Shown: positions 48,606 to 57,824, numbered from the stretch's first letter. The stretch: 64,000 nt of DNA from Cellulomonas hominis (GCF_014201095.1 NZ_JACHDN010000001.1:2542001-2606000); one strand, 5' to 3'. Program-made: numbers and translations. The notes: a model not told the origin generated them from the letters alone.

Positions 48606-49127
48606 ATGGGCCGACGACACCACCACCGCAGCCAGCACGCCGGACCGGGCCCCGTGCCCGCCGACCCGACCGTGGCGCTGCCCCGGGACGCGGCGCACGG
48701 GAGCGGGGCGGGGCTGCTGCTGCGGTCCGCGCTGCTCGGCGTCGCCTCGGGCAGCCGGGCGTCGCTGGCGCTCGCGGCGCCGACGCTCGCGGACCCCGGC
48801 AGCCACGCGCTCGGCCGCCTGCTCGCGCGGCTCGGCGTCGTCGCTGAGCTGACCGGCGACAAGCTGCCCAGCACCCCCAGCCGGCTGAACCCGCCCGGGC
48901 CGCAGAGCCGGGCGGTGGCGGCGGCGTTCGGCGGGGTCGCGCTCGCCCGTCAGCGGGGCCGAGCGGTCTGGCTCCCCGCGGCGACCGCGGCCCTGTTCTC
49001 CACCGTCGGCACCTGGGGCGGGGCGGCCTGGCGCGCGCACGCGGCGCGGTCCGGGCCGGACTGGCGCGGGGCGTTCGTCGAGGACGCCGTCGCGCTGACC
49101 CTCGCGGGGCTCGCGGCCCGGCGGTGA
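48606..49127 (+). CDS. DUF4126-like membrane protein
   Basis: A 173-residue integral membrane protein with a histidine-rich N-terminus (GRRHHHRSQH). LLRSALLGVASGSRASLALA, ELTGDKLPSTPSRLNPPGPQ and AAFGGVALARQRG resemble the DUF4126 pattern of a small helix, a GDKLP loop and a Pro-rich turn. Function unknown. CACGGT lies 6 bp before ATG 48606, a leaderless pattern. It is followed after 88 bp by the exonuclease gene. Confidence 0.65.
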   Translation: MGRRHHHRSQHAGPGPVPADPTVALPRDAAHGSGAGLLLRSALLGVASGSRASLALAAPTLADPGSHALGRLLARLGVVAELTGDKLPSTPSRLNPPGPQSRAVAAAFGGVALARQRGRAVWLPAATAALFSTVGTWGGAAWRAHAARSGPDWRGAFVEDAVALTLAGLAARR

Positions 49128-49215
49128 GCCGCGCGACCCCGGCCGGGGTGCTGGCGTCGCGGCGGGGGAGCGGCGAGACTGCGGCCATTCCCGGAACCGC
49201 AGGAGGACCGACCCG

Positions 49216-50214
49216 ATGAGCACCCGCCCCGGCTCGCTGATGCTGCTCGACTCCGCGTCCCTGTACTTCCGCGCCTACTTCGGCGTCCCCGACTCGGTGA
49301 AGGCGCCGGACGGCACCCCGGTGAACGCGGTCCGCGGGCTGCTCGACATGATCGCCCGCCTGGTGACGGACCACCGGCCGGAGCGCCTCGTGGCGTGCTG
49401 GGACGAGGACTGGCGCCCGGCGTTCCGGGTGGCGGCGATCCCGTCGTACAAGGCGCACCGGGTGGTCGGCGGCGCAGAGGCCGCCGCGGCGGGCGGGCCC
49501 GTGGCCGAGGAGGTCCCGGACACGCTCGCCCCGCAGGTCCCCGTGATCGCGGAGGTGCTCGCCGCGCTCGGCATCGCCCGGGCCGGTGCCGCCGGGTACG
49601 AGGCGGACGACGTCATCGGCACGCTCACCGCCCGCGAGGTCGCCTCGGGGTCGCGGACGCCGGTGCTCGTGGTGACGGGGGACCGGGACCTGTTCCAGCT
49701 CGTCGACGACGCGGCGGGCGTGCGGGTGCTGTACACGGTCCGCGGCATCAAGGACCTCGAGGTCGTGGACGCCGCGCGGCTGCGGGAGCGGTACGCCGTG
49801 GGGTCGGGCGGCGCCTACGCCGACATGGCGGTGCTCCGCGGCGACCCGAGCGACGGGCTGCCGGGCGTCCCCGGCATCGGCGAGAAGACGGCGGCTGCGC
49901 TGCTCGCCCGGTACGGCGACCTCCCGGCGCTGCTGGCCGCCCGCGACGCCGGCGACCCGGGCCTGACGGCCACCCAGCGCCGCCGCCTGGCCGAGGCCGA
50001 GGCCTACCTGGCCGTCGCGCCGGGCGTCGTGCGGGTGGCCGCCGACGCCCCCGTCGAGCTGGCGGGCGCGGCCGGCGTGCCGGCCGACCCGGACGCGTTC
50101 CGGCTGCCGCGCGAGCCGGTCGACGGCGAGGCGCTGGTGGACCTGACCCTGACCGCCCGCTGGGGCCTGGAGTCCAGCGTCCGCCGCGTCCTGACGGCCC
50201 TCGCCCAGCGCTGA
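49216..50214 (+). CDS. 5'-3' exonuclease (Pol I N-terminal-like, FEN family)
   Basis: A 332-residue nuclease of the FEN/PIN superfamily without a polymerase domain. It matches the PolI 5' nuclease: LMLLDSASLYFRAYF, VACWDEDWRPAFRVAAIPSY, GYEADDVIGTLT and VVTGDRDLFQLVDD for metal-binding acids, and the helix-hairpin-helix GVPGIGEKTAAALL. It likely removes RNA primers or flaps. ATG 49216 has AGGAGGA at 8-9 bp. It ends in a bidirectional hairpin shared with the S8 protease gene. Confidence 0.9.
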   Translation: MSTRPGSLMLLDSASLYFRAYFGVPDSVKAPDGTPVNAVRGLLDMIARLVTDHRPERLVACWDEDWRPAFRVAAIPSYKAHRVVGGAEAAAAGGPVAEEVPDTLAPQVPVIAEVLAALGIARAGAAGYEADDVIGTLTAREVASGSRTPVLVVTGDRDLFQLVDDAAGVRVLYTVRGIKDLEVVDAARLRERYAVGSGGAYADMAVLRGDPSDGLPGVPGIGEKTAAALLARYGDLPALLAARDAGDPGLTATQRRRLAEAEAYLAVAPGVVRVAADAPVELAGAAGVPADPDAFRLPREPVDGEALVDLTLTARWGLESSVRRVLTALAQR

Positions 50215-50294
50215 CGGCCCACCGCCCGTCCCCGCCAACCCCACCCCCCGCCCCCGGCACTTCGCGCGCGCCTGCGGCGGGGCATGCGCGAGGA

Positions 50295-50323
50295 AGGGGG
50301 TCACCGCCCCCCGGTGACCCCCT
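50295..50323. terminator. Bidirectional hairpin between exonuclease and S8 protease genes
   Basis: A 12-bp stem AGGGGGTCACCG/CGGTGACCCCCT with a C5 loop lies between two convergent genes. There is no T-tract. The rest of 50215-50440 has no gene. Confidence 0.65.
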
Positions 50324-50440
50324 CCCGTGCGACCCGCCGTCCTGGATCCCCCCGGACGTCCGGCCGCCGCCGGCGGTGCGGCCCGCGGCGTTGTTCCCCC
50401 GCCGCCGCAGGCCCCGCACCGCCGCGTGCGGTGCGCCCCC

Positions 50441-53400
50441 CTAGCGCACCCGCAGCACCCCCACGGTGAGCGTCGGCGCGTAGCCGCCGTCGCCGGTGTA
50501 GAGCGCGGTGAGCGTGGTGCTGCGCTGCACGGCGGGCAGGGTGACCGTCGCGGCACCGTCCGTGAGGGCGACGGTCGCGACCGGCCGCAGCCCGGCGAGC
50601 AGCGTGACCTTGCCGCCCGGCACCGGCCCGCCCTCGACCCCGGTGACGGTGACGGTGACCTCCGGGGTCGCGCCGGGCGCCACCGTCCAGGACGGCGTGC
50701 CGAGCGCGATCCGCGGGGTGGCGGCCTGCACGCGGTACGCCCGCTGGCTGTGCGAGCCCTGGACGTCCGCGCTGCCGGCGTACACGGCGGTCAGCGTGTG
50801 CGACCCCGCCTTGAGGTCGCGCGGCAGCTCGACCGTGGCGGTCGCCGTGGTGCCCGCACCGGCGACGAGCTCCGCGGTCCCGAGCACGGCGTCGCGCTCG
50901 CGGATCTCGACGGTGCCGGCCGGGACGGCGCCCTGGCCCGTGACGGTGACGGTGGCGCTGACCGGGGAGCCGTAGCGCCCCGAGTTCTGCGACAGCGTGA
51001 CCTTCGTGGTCGAGCCGGCCTGCTTCACCTCGACGGCGACGGCGTCCGACGTCGACCCGGCCCACGTCCCGGAGTCGGGCACGTAGACGGCGGTGAGGCT
51101 GTGTGTCCCGCCGCCGAGCCGGACCGGGGTCGTGGCCTTCCCGCCGCTGACGGGGGCCGTGGCGACCTCGGTCTCGCCGTCCCGGAACGACACGGTGCCG
51201 GTGGCCTCCGCGGGGGAGACCGTCGCGGTGAGGGTGACGTCCTTGCCGACCTGCTTCGGGCCGGTGACCTTGAGCGTCGTGCTCGTCGGCGTGGCCTCCG
51301 GCACGGTGACGTCGAGCACCTGGGCCCGGGTCGTCGGGTCGGCGTTGTGGCTGTGCAGCACGAGCAGCCGGTCGGACGGCGCCGCCGTGCTGGTCGAGCG
51401 GTGCACGGTCAGCTCCGTGGCGTCCGAGCCGACGTACCAGAGCGCGTCGGTGACCCCGGCGTCGAACCAGTACGGCGGGTCGAACGGGTCGACCGTGAAC
51501 GGCTCGACGGCGTCGATCTGGCCGCTCGGGTCCGCGGCGTAGTCGGACGTCGTGCGGACCGTGACCGTCGGCGTGGCACCGGGCTCGAGGCCGAGCGCGG
51601 CGATCCCGACGGGCGCGACCAGCACGGAGTTGTCGAACACCGTGGTGTCGACGTCCCCGAACGCGCCGTTGACCGCCTGGATGTCGAGGATCTCGACGGG
51701 GTCGGAGCCCGGCACGAACGTCGCGGCGACCGTGACGTCGGTGGCGTCGCTGAGCTTCTGCACGATGGTCCGCGCGTCGGTCGTCCCGTCGGCGTCCAGG
51801 TCCCAGTCGACGGTCGGGAACACGGACTGGCCGAGCGTGGCCCAGTCGCCGTCCACCGCGATGCCGACCCCGAGGTACCCGTCGGCCGGGTCGCCGCCCG
51901 CCGCCGCGTGCTGCGGGGCGGTGGAGGTCCAGCCGACCCAGCGCAGGTCGCCGGAGGCGATCGACGACGGGGAGGTGACGAAGCCGGGGACGTCCTCGAG
52001 CTTCGGGCTGGTGGCCGCGAGCGTCAGCGGGGCGACGAGCGACGTCCACCCTCCGGTGGCCACACCGCGCCCGGACAGGGTGAGCGGCGCGGTGGTCGCG
52101 CCGGCGTCCGCGAAGGACACCGGGTCGGCGGTCAGCTCGGACACGAGCCGCGGGGCGGCCTGCACCGGGACCCGCAGCTCGGCGTCGCCCGCGGTCAGGA
52201 CCAGCCGCCCGGACAGCGCCGCGACGTACTCGCGGGGCACGCCGCCCTGCGACGCCGCCGACGTCGGGTCGAGCTCGCGCTCGAGCGTCGCCGGGTCGGC
52301 CGTGAAGGTGAGCGTCACGAGGCGCTGCTGGCCGGCGGGGACGGTGACGGACGCCGGCGACGTGGTGATCGCCGCGCCGCCCGTGGTGGTCGCCGCCTCG
52401 AACTGCGTGCCGTAGGTGACCGCCGATGCGCCGGTGTTCTGCACGGTGACGGTCTTGCGCAGCGTGACCGGCTGGGCGCCGACGTCGACGACGCCGAAGG
52501 TCACGGACACCTGGTCCGGGTCCTCCGAGCCGTAGGCGAGCACCGTGTCGGCCACCGCGGCGCGGGCGTCCACCCGGCCCGAGCCCACGCGCTGCGGGCC
52601 GTAGGCGGTGCCGGACCGGCCCGCGCCGGTCCAGACGTCGTGCGTGGCCGTGTTCATCACCGCGGCCTTGACCTGCGCGGGCGTCCAGCCCGGCTGGGTG
52701 GCCCGGACCAGCGCGGCGATGCCCGCGACGTGCGGGGCGGCCATCGAGGTGCCGGACAGCGACTGCGCGGCGTTCCCGGTGCCGGAGGCGGCCGAGAAGA
52801 TCAGCGTGCCGGGCGCCGCGACGTCCGGCTTGATGATGCCGAGCGAGCCGTGCGCGCCGCGGGACGAGCCCGGGTTGAGGGCGTCGGCGATCTCGTCGGC
52901 CACCACCGAGGCGGCGAGCGACGGGCCGAGGTGCGCGACGACGCCGCCGGCCTGGATCGCGGGCAGCAGGGCATCGGTGGAGGACGCGGTGAGCTGGGCG
53001 CCGGGGATCGTGGCGGTGCCCGAGATCCCGGCCGAGAACACCGTCTGCTCGGTGCCGATCAGCACGCCGACCGCGCCGGCGGCCTCGGCGGCGGTCCACC
53101 GGGCGACGGACCCGCAGGCCCGGGTGGCGTCGTCGTCGTCCCACCACAGGTAGACGATGTTCCCGGCGACCTGCGCCGCGTAGTCGTCCAGCGGGGTGCA
53201 GCCGTCGACGTCGTCGCCCAGGTACACGACGGGCGCCGTCACGTCCGCCGTGCCGGCGTAGGCGATGGAGTTCTGCGCGGACCAGGTCCGCACGAGCGCC
53301 GGGTCGGGCGCCGCGGTGACCTCGACGCCGTCGTAGGTCTGCGGGCTGCCGACGGAGTTCGCGACGGTCAGGCCGGAGGCCGCGGAGCCGGGGGAGCCGC

Positions 53401-54637
53401 CGACGTCCGTGATGTCGGACGAGTTGCCCGCGGACAGCACCGCGAGCGTCCCGAGGTCGGCCAGCCGGTCGATCAGCAGGTTGTCCGGGTCGTCGGACGG
53501 GGTGGCGGAGGCGCCGAGCGACAGGTTCACCACGTCGAGGTGGTCGGAGAAGTCGCCGTCGCCGTCGGGGTCGGCGGCCCAGTCGAGCGCGAGGCCGGTC
53601 AGGTCCGTGGACCCGCCGATGTCGCCGAAGACCTTGAGCGCGTAGAGACCCGCGCCGGGGGCGGAGCCGGGGCCGACCTGCCAGCCGGACAGGTCCGTCA
53701 GGCTCGCGTAGTCGCCGCGGAACGTGGTGCCGTCCGGCTGCACGCCGTAGCCGGTGGCGGTGCCGGCCACGTGCGTGCCGTGCCCGGAGTTGTCGGAGGT
53801 GTAGAGCGAGTCGATCGGGTTCGCGTCCGGGGTGGGCGTCGTGGTCGCGCCCGGCAGCTCGGAGGCGGGGTCCGCGTCGTACAGCGGGCCGGCGAAGTCG
53901 TAGCCGCCCAGGTACTTGGCGGGGTCGAACAGCCCGTCCGGCACGGGCCCGGTGCCGTCCTCGCCGTAGGCCGCCGCGTACGCCTCGGCCGTGCCGGGGC
54001 CGCCGAAGTCGGCGTGCGTGTAGTCGAGGCCGGTGTCGATGACGCCGATGCGGACGCCCTCGCCGGTCTCGCCGGTGTCCTGCCAGACCTGCAGGGCCCG
54101 GGTGAACGCGTCGGACGAGGAGTTGTCGGCGGACTTCGTGGTCACCCGGTACACCGCGACGACGTCGTCGGACCCGGCGAGCTCCCGGACCTGCGCGGCG
54201 TCGCCGGTGACCAGGGTGCCGGAGACCAGGTTCGACAGGGTGGCGATGCGCTGGGGCGTCGCGGCGCGGGCGGTGGCGCCGGCCTCGGCGGGCACGACCT
54301 CCTCGGCGACCTGCTCCACCTGCGCGGCGGCCTCCTGGACGGCCGCGGCGTCGCCGCCGTCCTCGGCCACGTCGAGCCCGGACGGGGCGTCGAGCTGGAC
54401 GAACGCGGTGACCGGTCCGTCGGCCTCGGCCAGCCCGGGGGCGACCTTGCCCGACGCCGCCGCCAGGACGTCGTCGGGCGCGACGGGGTCGCCGGCACCG
54501 GTCGCCAGGCCGCCGGGCGGGGCGGCGGACCGGTCCAGCGGCAGCGTCGCGGCGGTGGCCGCGCCCCCTGCCCCGAGCGTGGTGGTGGCGGCGAGCGCCA
54601 GGACGGTCAGCGAGGCACGGAGCGAGCGACGCGGCAT
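50441..54637 (-). CDS. Secreted S8 (subtilisin-like) serine protease with Ig-like repeats
   Basis: A 1398-residue exported protease. It has a signal peptide (1-30, ending ATAATLP) and a long N-terminal propeptide (about 31-165). The catalytic triad is D201 (IGVIDTGLDYTHAD), H286 (SGHGTHVAGT) and S631 (LSGTSMAAPHVAG), with a PA-like insertion between H and S. Fn3-like domains follow, then three C-terminal Ig-like (Big_3_5) repeats at about 1110-1398, each ending in a LTAVY or LTALY-like strand. The size and layout match C5a-peptidase-like and lactocepin-like enzymes. ATG 54637 was chosen for the signal peptide. No sortase motif is seen at the C-terminus, so it is probably released. Confidence 0.9.
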   Translation of the reverse strand: MPRRSLRASLTVLALAATTTLGAGGAATAATLPLDRSAAPPGGLATGAGDPVAPDDVLAAASGKVAPGLAEADGPVTAFVQLDAPSGLDVAEDGGDAAAVQEAAAQVEQVAEEVVPAEAGATARAATPQRIATLSNLVSGTLVTGDAAQVRELAGSDDVVAVYRVTTKSADNSSSDAFTRALQVWQDTGETGEGVRIGVIDTGLDYTHADFGGPGTAEAYAAAYGEDGTGPVPDGLFDPAKYLGGYDFAGPLYDADPASELPGATTTPTPDANPIDSLYTSDNSGHGTHVAGTATGYGVQPDGTTFRGDYASLTDLSGWQVGPGSAPGAGLYALKVFGDIGGSTDLTGLALDWAADPDGDGDFSDHLDVVNLSLGASATPSDDPDNLLIDRLADLGTLAVLSAGNSSDITDVGGSPGSAASGLTVANSVGSPQTYDGVEVTAAPDPALVRTWSAQNSIAYAGTADVTAPVVYLGDDVDGCTPLDDYAAQVAGNIVYLWWDDDDATRACGSVARWTAAEAAGAVGVLIGTEQTVFSAGISGTATIPGAQLTASSTDALLPAIQAGGVVAHLGPSLAASVVADEIADALNPGSSRGAHGSLGIIKPDVAAPGTLIFSAASGTGNAAQSLSGTSMAAPHVAGIAALVRATQPGWTPAQVKAAVMNTATHDVWTGAGRSGTAYGPQRVGSGRVDARAAVADTVLAYGSEDPDQVSVTFGVVDVGAQPVTLRKTVTVQNTGASAVTYGTQFEAATTTGGAAITTSPASVTVPAGQQRLVTLTFTADPATLERELDPTSAASQGGVPREYVAALSGRLVLTAGDAELRVPVQAAPRLVSELTADPVSFADAGATTAPLTLSGRGVATGGWTSLVAPLTLAATSPKLEDVPGFVTSPSSIASGDLRWVGWTSTAPQHAAAGGDPADGYLGVGIAVDGDWATLGQSVFPTVDWDLDADGTTDARTIVQKLSDATDVTVAATFVPGSDPVEILDIQAVNGAFGDVDTTVFDNSVLVAPVGIAALGLEPGATPTVTVRTTSDYAADPSGQIDAVEPFTVDPFDPPYWFDAGVTDALWYVGSDATELTVHRSTSTAAPSDRLLVLHSHNADPTTRAQVLDVTVPEATPTSTTLKVTGPKQVGKDVTLTATVSPAEATGTVSFRDGETEVATAPVSGGKATTPVRLGGGTHSLTAVYVPDSGTWAGSTSDAVAVEVKQAGSTTKVTLSQNSGRYGSPVSATVTVTGQGAVPAGTVEIRERDAVLGTAELVAGAGTTATATVELPRDLKAGSHTLTAVYAGSADVQGSHSQRAYRVQAATPRIALGTPSWTVAPGATPEVTVTVTGVEGGPVPGGKVTLLAGLRPVATVALTDGAATVTLPAVQRSTTLTALYTGDGGYAPTLTVGVLRVR

Positions 54638-54954
54638 GGGAATCCGTTCTTCCGGCAGGACCAGACGTGCACCCGTGGCGTGACTGCCCGTCATAGCGAG
54701 GGTGACCGGGCTCACCGTACAAACTTCCGGGCGATTCGTCACGGTTTCGCCACAGATTGCCCGCTCAGCCCCCGCACAGGTCCGGCAGAATCGGTGATCT
54801 GGGCCACATCCGGCACGCCGACGGCGTCGCCCGGACGGGGTTCCGCGTGTGCGCATCCGGTGAAGATCGCGCACCCCGATCGTCACGGCATCTTCGCGTT
54901 CTCGTCGCGGCCCTCCCCAACGGCCCCGAGGTCCGGTGCCTAACCTCGACGACC
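54638..54954. promoter_or_regulatory. Divergent promoter region with CRP-like half-palindrome
   Basis: A 317-bp gap between the protease and M15 peptidase genes. It contains a GTGA-N6-CCAC element at 54794-54807, one base from the CRP-type GTGA-N6-TCAC. TAACCT at 54941-54946 lies 8 bp before the M15 start. No gene is visible. Confidence 0.35.
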
Positions 54955-56634
54955 GTGAGTGACAGCATGCCCGCCGCGCGGCGCACGTCTCGCGGGCGGC
55001 ATGCCGCAGCCCCGCGCGGTGTCGCGGGCCCGACCGCCCCTGAGGCAGGCACGCCCACCCGTCCCGGACGGGAGGTGGGCGCCGCCGCGCCCGCCGGCCG
55101 GACCGACGCCGCGACCGTCGCCCGCGCGACGGCCCCGCCCGCGTCGACCCCGACGATCCCGACCGAAGGTGCAGCACGCAGCCCCGTGACGTCCCCCACC
55201 ACCCCCTCCGCCAGCACGCCCGCCACCTCCACCGCCGCCGAGGCCACCCGCCGCGGCCGCCGGGCCGCCGCCGCGACCCCGGCCGCCGCGACCCCGGCCG
55301 CCGGCACCCCTGCCGCGCCGCGCGAGTCCGCCGCCGCGGGCCGCCGGGCCGCCGCCCCGGGTGGCCGCCGCGCCGCGACCGCCGCGCACCGCGGTGCGCA
55401 CCGCGCCGACGGCCGGGCCACCCTGCGCACCCCCGCGCGCGGGGTCCCCGCCGTCGCCACCCTCGCGACCGCCGACGCGCCCCTGAACCGCGCCGAGCGC
55501 CGCCGCACCCGCCCGCCGCGCCGGTCGGCCACCCGCGTGGCCCAGGGCGCGGTCGCCCTCGGCCTGGCCCTCGGCGTCGGCGGCTTCGCGCTGACCCCCG
55601 CCGGGGCGCAGCGCGGCGCCGTCGGCGCCGCGACCTCCGACGAGACCCCCGAGGCTGCCGCAGGTGACCGGTCGGCCACCCTCGCGCCCGAGGTCGTCCA
55701 GGAGCGCTCCGCCGCCGTCGTCCTCGCGAGCACCACGGCGCAGCAGGCCGACACCGCCAAGGCCGACGCGCAGGCGTCCGCGGTCCCGGCGGACGCGATG
55801 ACGGAGCTCAGCACCGCGGTCGCCGAGCTGGACACCCTCATCGCCGCCACCCAGGCGCAGCAGCCGGCGATCGCCGCGCTCGAGCCGGACGCCGCGCTGT
55901 CGCCGGTGCTGTCCGGCGAGGCACTCGCGAGCGCGGTCGCCGCAGCCGGCGCCACCGCGCAGGCCGACGCCGCCGCCGCGGCCGGTGCCACCACGGCCTC
56001 CGACGAGCTCAGCCTCGAGGCCGCGCCCACCGCCGCGCCGAGCGCCGGCGCGACGCCGGCCACCGAGGACGGGTCGGTCGACGACCCCGCGACGGTCCGG
56101 CTGACCGCCGCCGTCGAGCGTGTCGCCACGCTGACCGCCGAGCTGCAGGTCGTCACCCAGCAGACGCAGGAGGTCGCGGCGGCCCGCGCCGCCGCCGAGG
56201 CCGCCGCCCGCAAGGAGGCCCAGCGGACGTCGCTGGACGCCTACGCGAACGGCAAGATCCCCGCGTCCGCGCTCTGCGAGCTCGGGTTCGCGCCCGGTCA
56301 GCAGCTCCGCTGCGACGCGGCCGAGGCCCTGGAGCAGCTGAACGCCGGGTTCGCCGCGGCGTTCGGGACGAATCTCGTGATCACCGACTCCTACCGGTCC
56401 TACAGCCAGCAGGTCGCCTGCCGCCAGCAGAAGGGCAGCCTGTGCGCGACGCCGGGCACGTCCAACCACGGGACCGGCACCGCCGTCGACCTCGGCGGGA
56501 ACGCCTACACCTTCGGCACCGACCAGCACGACTGGATGCTCGCGCACGCCGAGGAGTACGGCTGGACGCTGCCGGACTGGGCGCGGGCCAACGGCTCGAA
56601 GCCCGAGCCGTGGCACTGGGAGTACGTGGGCTGA
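54955..56634 (+). CDS. M15 family D,D-carboxypeptidase/VanY-like peptidase, membrane-anchored
   Basis: 559 residues. A very long Ala/Pro/Arg/Thr-rich N-terminus (about 1-190) precedes one transmembrane helix (194-212) and an Ala-rich extracytoplasmic stalk that is probably coiled coil. The C-terminal M15 domain has the zinc motif SNHGTGTAVDLG (H505, D512) and the terminal WHWEYVG with H554. It should trim peptidoglycan stem peptides at the cell surface. GTG 54955 gives the full cytoplasmic tail; ATG 54967 is an alternative. The tail is unusual for this family and may localise the enzyme. Confidence 0.82.
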   Translation: MSDSMPAARRTSRGRHAAAPRGVAGPTAPEAGTPTRPGREVGAAAPAGRTDAATVARATAPPASTPTIPTEGAARSPVTSPTTPSASTPATSTAAEATRRGRRAAAATPAAATPAAGTPAAPRESAAAGRRAAAPGGRRAATAAHRGAHRADGRATLRTPARGVPAVATLATADAPLNRAERRRTRPPRRSATRVAQGAVALGLALGVGGFALTPAGAQRGAVGAATSDETPEAAAGDRSATLAPEVVQERSAAVVLASTTAQQADTAKADAQASAVPADAMTELSTAVAELDTLIAATQAQQPAIAALEPDAALSPVLSGEALASAVAAAGATAQADAAAAAGATTASDELSLEAAPTAAPSAGATPATEDGSVDDPATVRLTAAVERVATLTAELQVVTQQTQEVAAARAAAEAAARKEAQRTSLDAYANGKIPASALCELGFAPGQQLRCDAAEALEQLNAGFAAAFGTNLVITDSYRSYSQQVACRQQKGSLCATPGTSNHGTGTAVDLGGNAYTFGTDQHDWMLAHAEEYGWTLPDWARANGSKPEPWHWEYVG

Positions 56635-56728
56635 TCCCGCCCACGGGGGTGCGGCGCCCCGCGGGCCGACCTACCGTGGTCGCGGCGGCCGCCCGGCCGT
56701 CGAGCCCGCACCCGTGAGGAGCCCCGAC

Positions 56729-57166
56729 ATGCCCACACGCACCGCACGCACCGCCTGGAACGGCACGCTGAACGAGGGCGGCGGGCAGGTGGAGCTCAGC
56801 AGCTCGAAGGTCGGCACGTACGACGTGTCGTTCCCGAAGCGCGCGGCCGACGAGGCCGGCGGCACCACCAGCCCCGAGGAGCTGGTCGCTGCGGCGCACT
56901 CGTCCTGCTACGCGATGCAGCTCTCGGCCCTGATCGGCGAGGCCGGCGGCACGCCCGAGGCGCTCGAGGTCACCGCCGACGTCACGCTCAGCCCCGACCC
57001 GGCGGGCGGCTTCCGGATCAGCCGCATCGCGCTGACGGTCCGCGGCGAGGTGTCCGGCCTGGACGAGGCCGGGTTCCAGCAGGCCGCGCAGGACGCGAAG
57101 GCCACCTGCCCCGTGAGCAAGGCGCTCACCGGCACGGAGATCACGCTGGACGCCGCGCTGGACTGA
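56729..57166 (+). CDS. OsmC/Ohr family peroxide resistance protein
   Basis: 145 residues. OsmC family members use two cysteines, here in AAAHSSCYAMQL and DAKATCPVSKAL, to reduce organic hydroperoxides. The N-terminal TARTAWNGTLNEGGGQVELS and GTYDVSFPKRA are the OsmC-subgroup strand region. ATG 56729 has GAGGAG at 7 bp. It is a single gene between the M15 gene and the toxin-antitoxin pair. Confidence 0.92.
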   Translation: MPTRTARTAWNGTLNEGGGQVELSSSKVGTYDVSFPKRAADEAGGTTSPEELVAAAHSSCYAMQLSALIGEAGGTPEALEVTADVTLSPDPAGGFRISRIALTVRGEVSGLDEAGFQQAAQDAKATCPVSKALTGTEITLDAALD

Positions 57167-57170
57167 GCGC

Positions 57171-57201
57171 GTGGTCCGAAATCAGACTAGTGCTGGACCA
57201 C
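57171..57201. promoter_or_regulatory. Toxin-antitoxin operator candidate
   Basis: The inverted repeat GTGGTCC (57171-57177) and GGACCAC (57195-57201) with 17 bp between. It ends 9 bp before the TAGAAT -10 box (57211-57216) and so would cover the -35 region. It is a typical site for antitoxin autoregulation. Confidence 0.5.
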
Positions 57202-57222
57202 AAGTCGGCCTAGAATCGCGAC

Positions 57223-57498
57223 ATGAGGACCGTGGCCCTGAGTGAGGCGAAGGCGCATCTGTCCGCCCTGGTGGACGAGGCGGCGACCACGCACGAGATC
57301 ATCCAGATCACGCGGCACGGGCACGGCGCCGCCGTCATCATGTCGGCGGACGACCTCGACTCCCTGCACGAGACCCTGGCGTGGCTGTCGCAGCCCGGCG
57401 TCCGCGAGGACGTCGAAGGTGCCCGCGCCGCCGCCGCGGAGGGTCGCACGGCGTCCGGCGCGGACCTGCGCGCGCGGTACGGCCTCCCGCCGCTGTGA
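57223..57498 (+). CDS. Phd/YefM-type antitoxin
   Basis: A 91-residue type II antitoxin. The N-terminal DNA-binding and dimer fold has TVALSEAKAHLSALVDEA and IIQITRHGHGAAVIMSADDL, typical of Phd/YefM. The C-terminal tail (REDVEGARAAAAEGRT and beyond) wraps the toxin. ATG 57223 has TAGAAT exactly 6 bp upstream and no Shine-Dalgarno, so it is leaderless. It overlaps the toxin gene by 4 bp (GTGA). Confidence 0.9.
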   Translation: MRTVALSEAKAHLSALVDEAATTHEIIQITRHGHGAAVIMSADDLDSLHETLAWLSQPGVREDVEGARAAAAEGRTASGADLRARYGLPPL

Positions 57499-57770
57499 CC
57501 CGGGAGCAGCCGGGGTGGGCGGTCCAGGTCGCGCCGAGCGCGGTGCGATCCCTGGACCGCCTGCCGCCGCGCGTCGCCGGCGCGGTGGTCGAGTTCGTGA
57601 CGGCGACGCTGCCCGGGGACCCCATCCGCATGTCCAAGCCTCTGCGGTACGAGCTCGAGGGGCTTCGCTCGGCGCGTCGGGGGGACTACCGGGTCCTGTT
57701 CGCTCTCGACCCGGACACGCACGTCCTGCTCGTGGTGCGGATCGCCCACCGGGCCGACGCCTACCGATGA
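57495..57770 (+). CDS. RelE/ParE-superfamily toxin
   Basis: A 91-residue toxin. The core strands and helix are VAPSAVRSLDRLPPRVAGAV, PLRYELEGLRSARRGDYRVL and LLVVRIAHRADAYR, as in RelE/YoeB-like ribosome-dependent mRNA interferases. The RRGDYRVLF and HRADAYR blocks carry likely catalytic basic residues. GTG 57495 overlaps the antitoxin stop. The pair is complete and appears functional; nothing shows it to be part of a larger island. Confidence 0.88.
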   Translation: MTREQPGWAVQVAPSAVRSLDRLPPRVAGAVVEFVTATLPGDPIRMSKPLRYELEGLRSARRGDYRVLFALDPDTHVLLVVRIAHRADAYR

Positions 57771-57788
57771 GCGGGGACCTGGGTCCCA

Positions 57789-57807
57789 TGAGGAGAGGCT
57801 TGCCTCA
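57789..57807. promoter_or_regulatory. DtxR/IdeR-type iron box before feoA
   Basis: The 19-bp TGAGGAGAGGCTTGCCTCA has perfect TGAGG/CCTCA outer arms and the AGGCT core. It matches the remembered DtxR consensus at about 13 of 19 positions. It lies just upstream of the TAGCGT -10 (57812-57817), so bound Fe-regulator would block feo transcription when iron is plentiful. Confidence 0.6.
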
Positions 57808-57824
57808 CCAATAGCGTCGGCACC

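Noticed and set aside
50301..54722. Open frame of 1473 codons on the minus strand over the S8 protease
   Set aside because: It is the GC-rich shadow of the protease gene in another frame: repetitive Arg/Gly/Ala content and no domains.
54638..54954. c-di-AMP (ydaO-type) riboswitch before the cell-wall peptidase
   Set aside because: Such riboswitches occur before wall hydrolases in actinobacteria, but I could not fit the conserved core, and the -10 box lies only 8 bp before the start, leaving no leader.
55150..55400. Tandem repeat/CRISPR-like look of the Ala/Pro coding stretch
   Set aside because: It is in-frame low-complexity coding DNA with no regular repeat unit or spacers.
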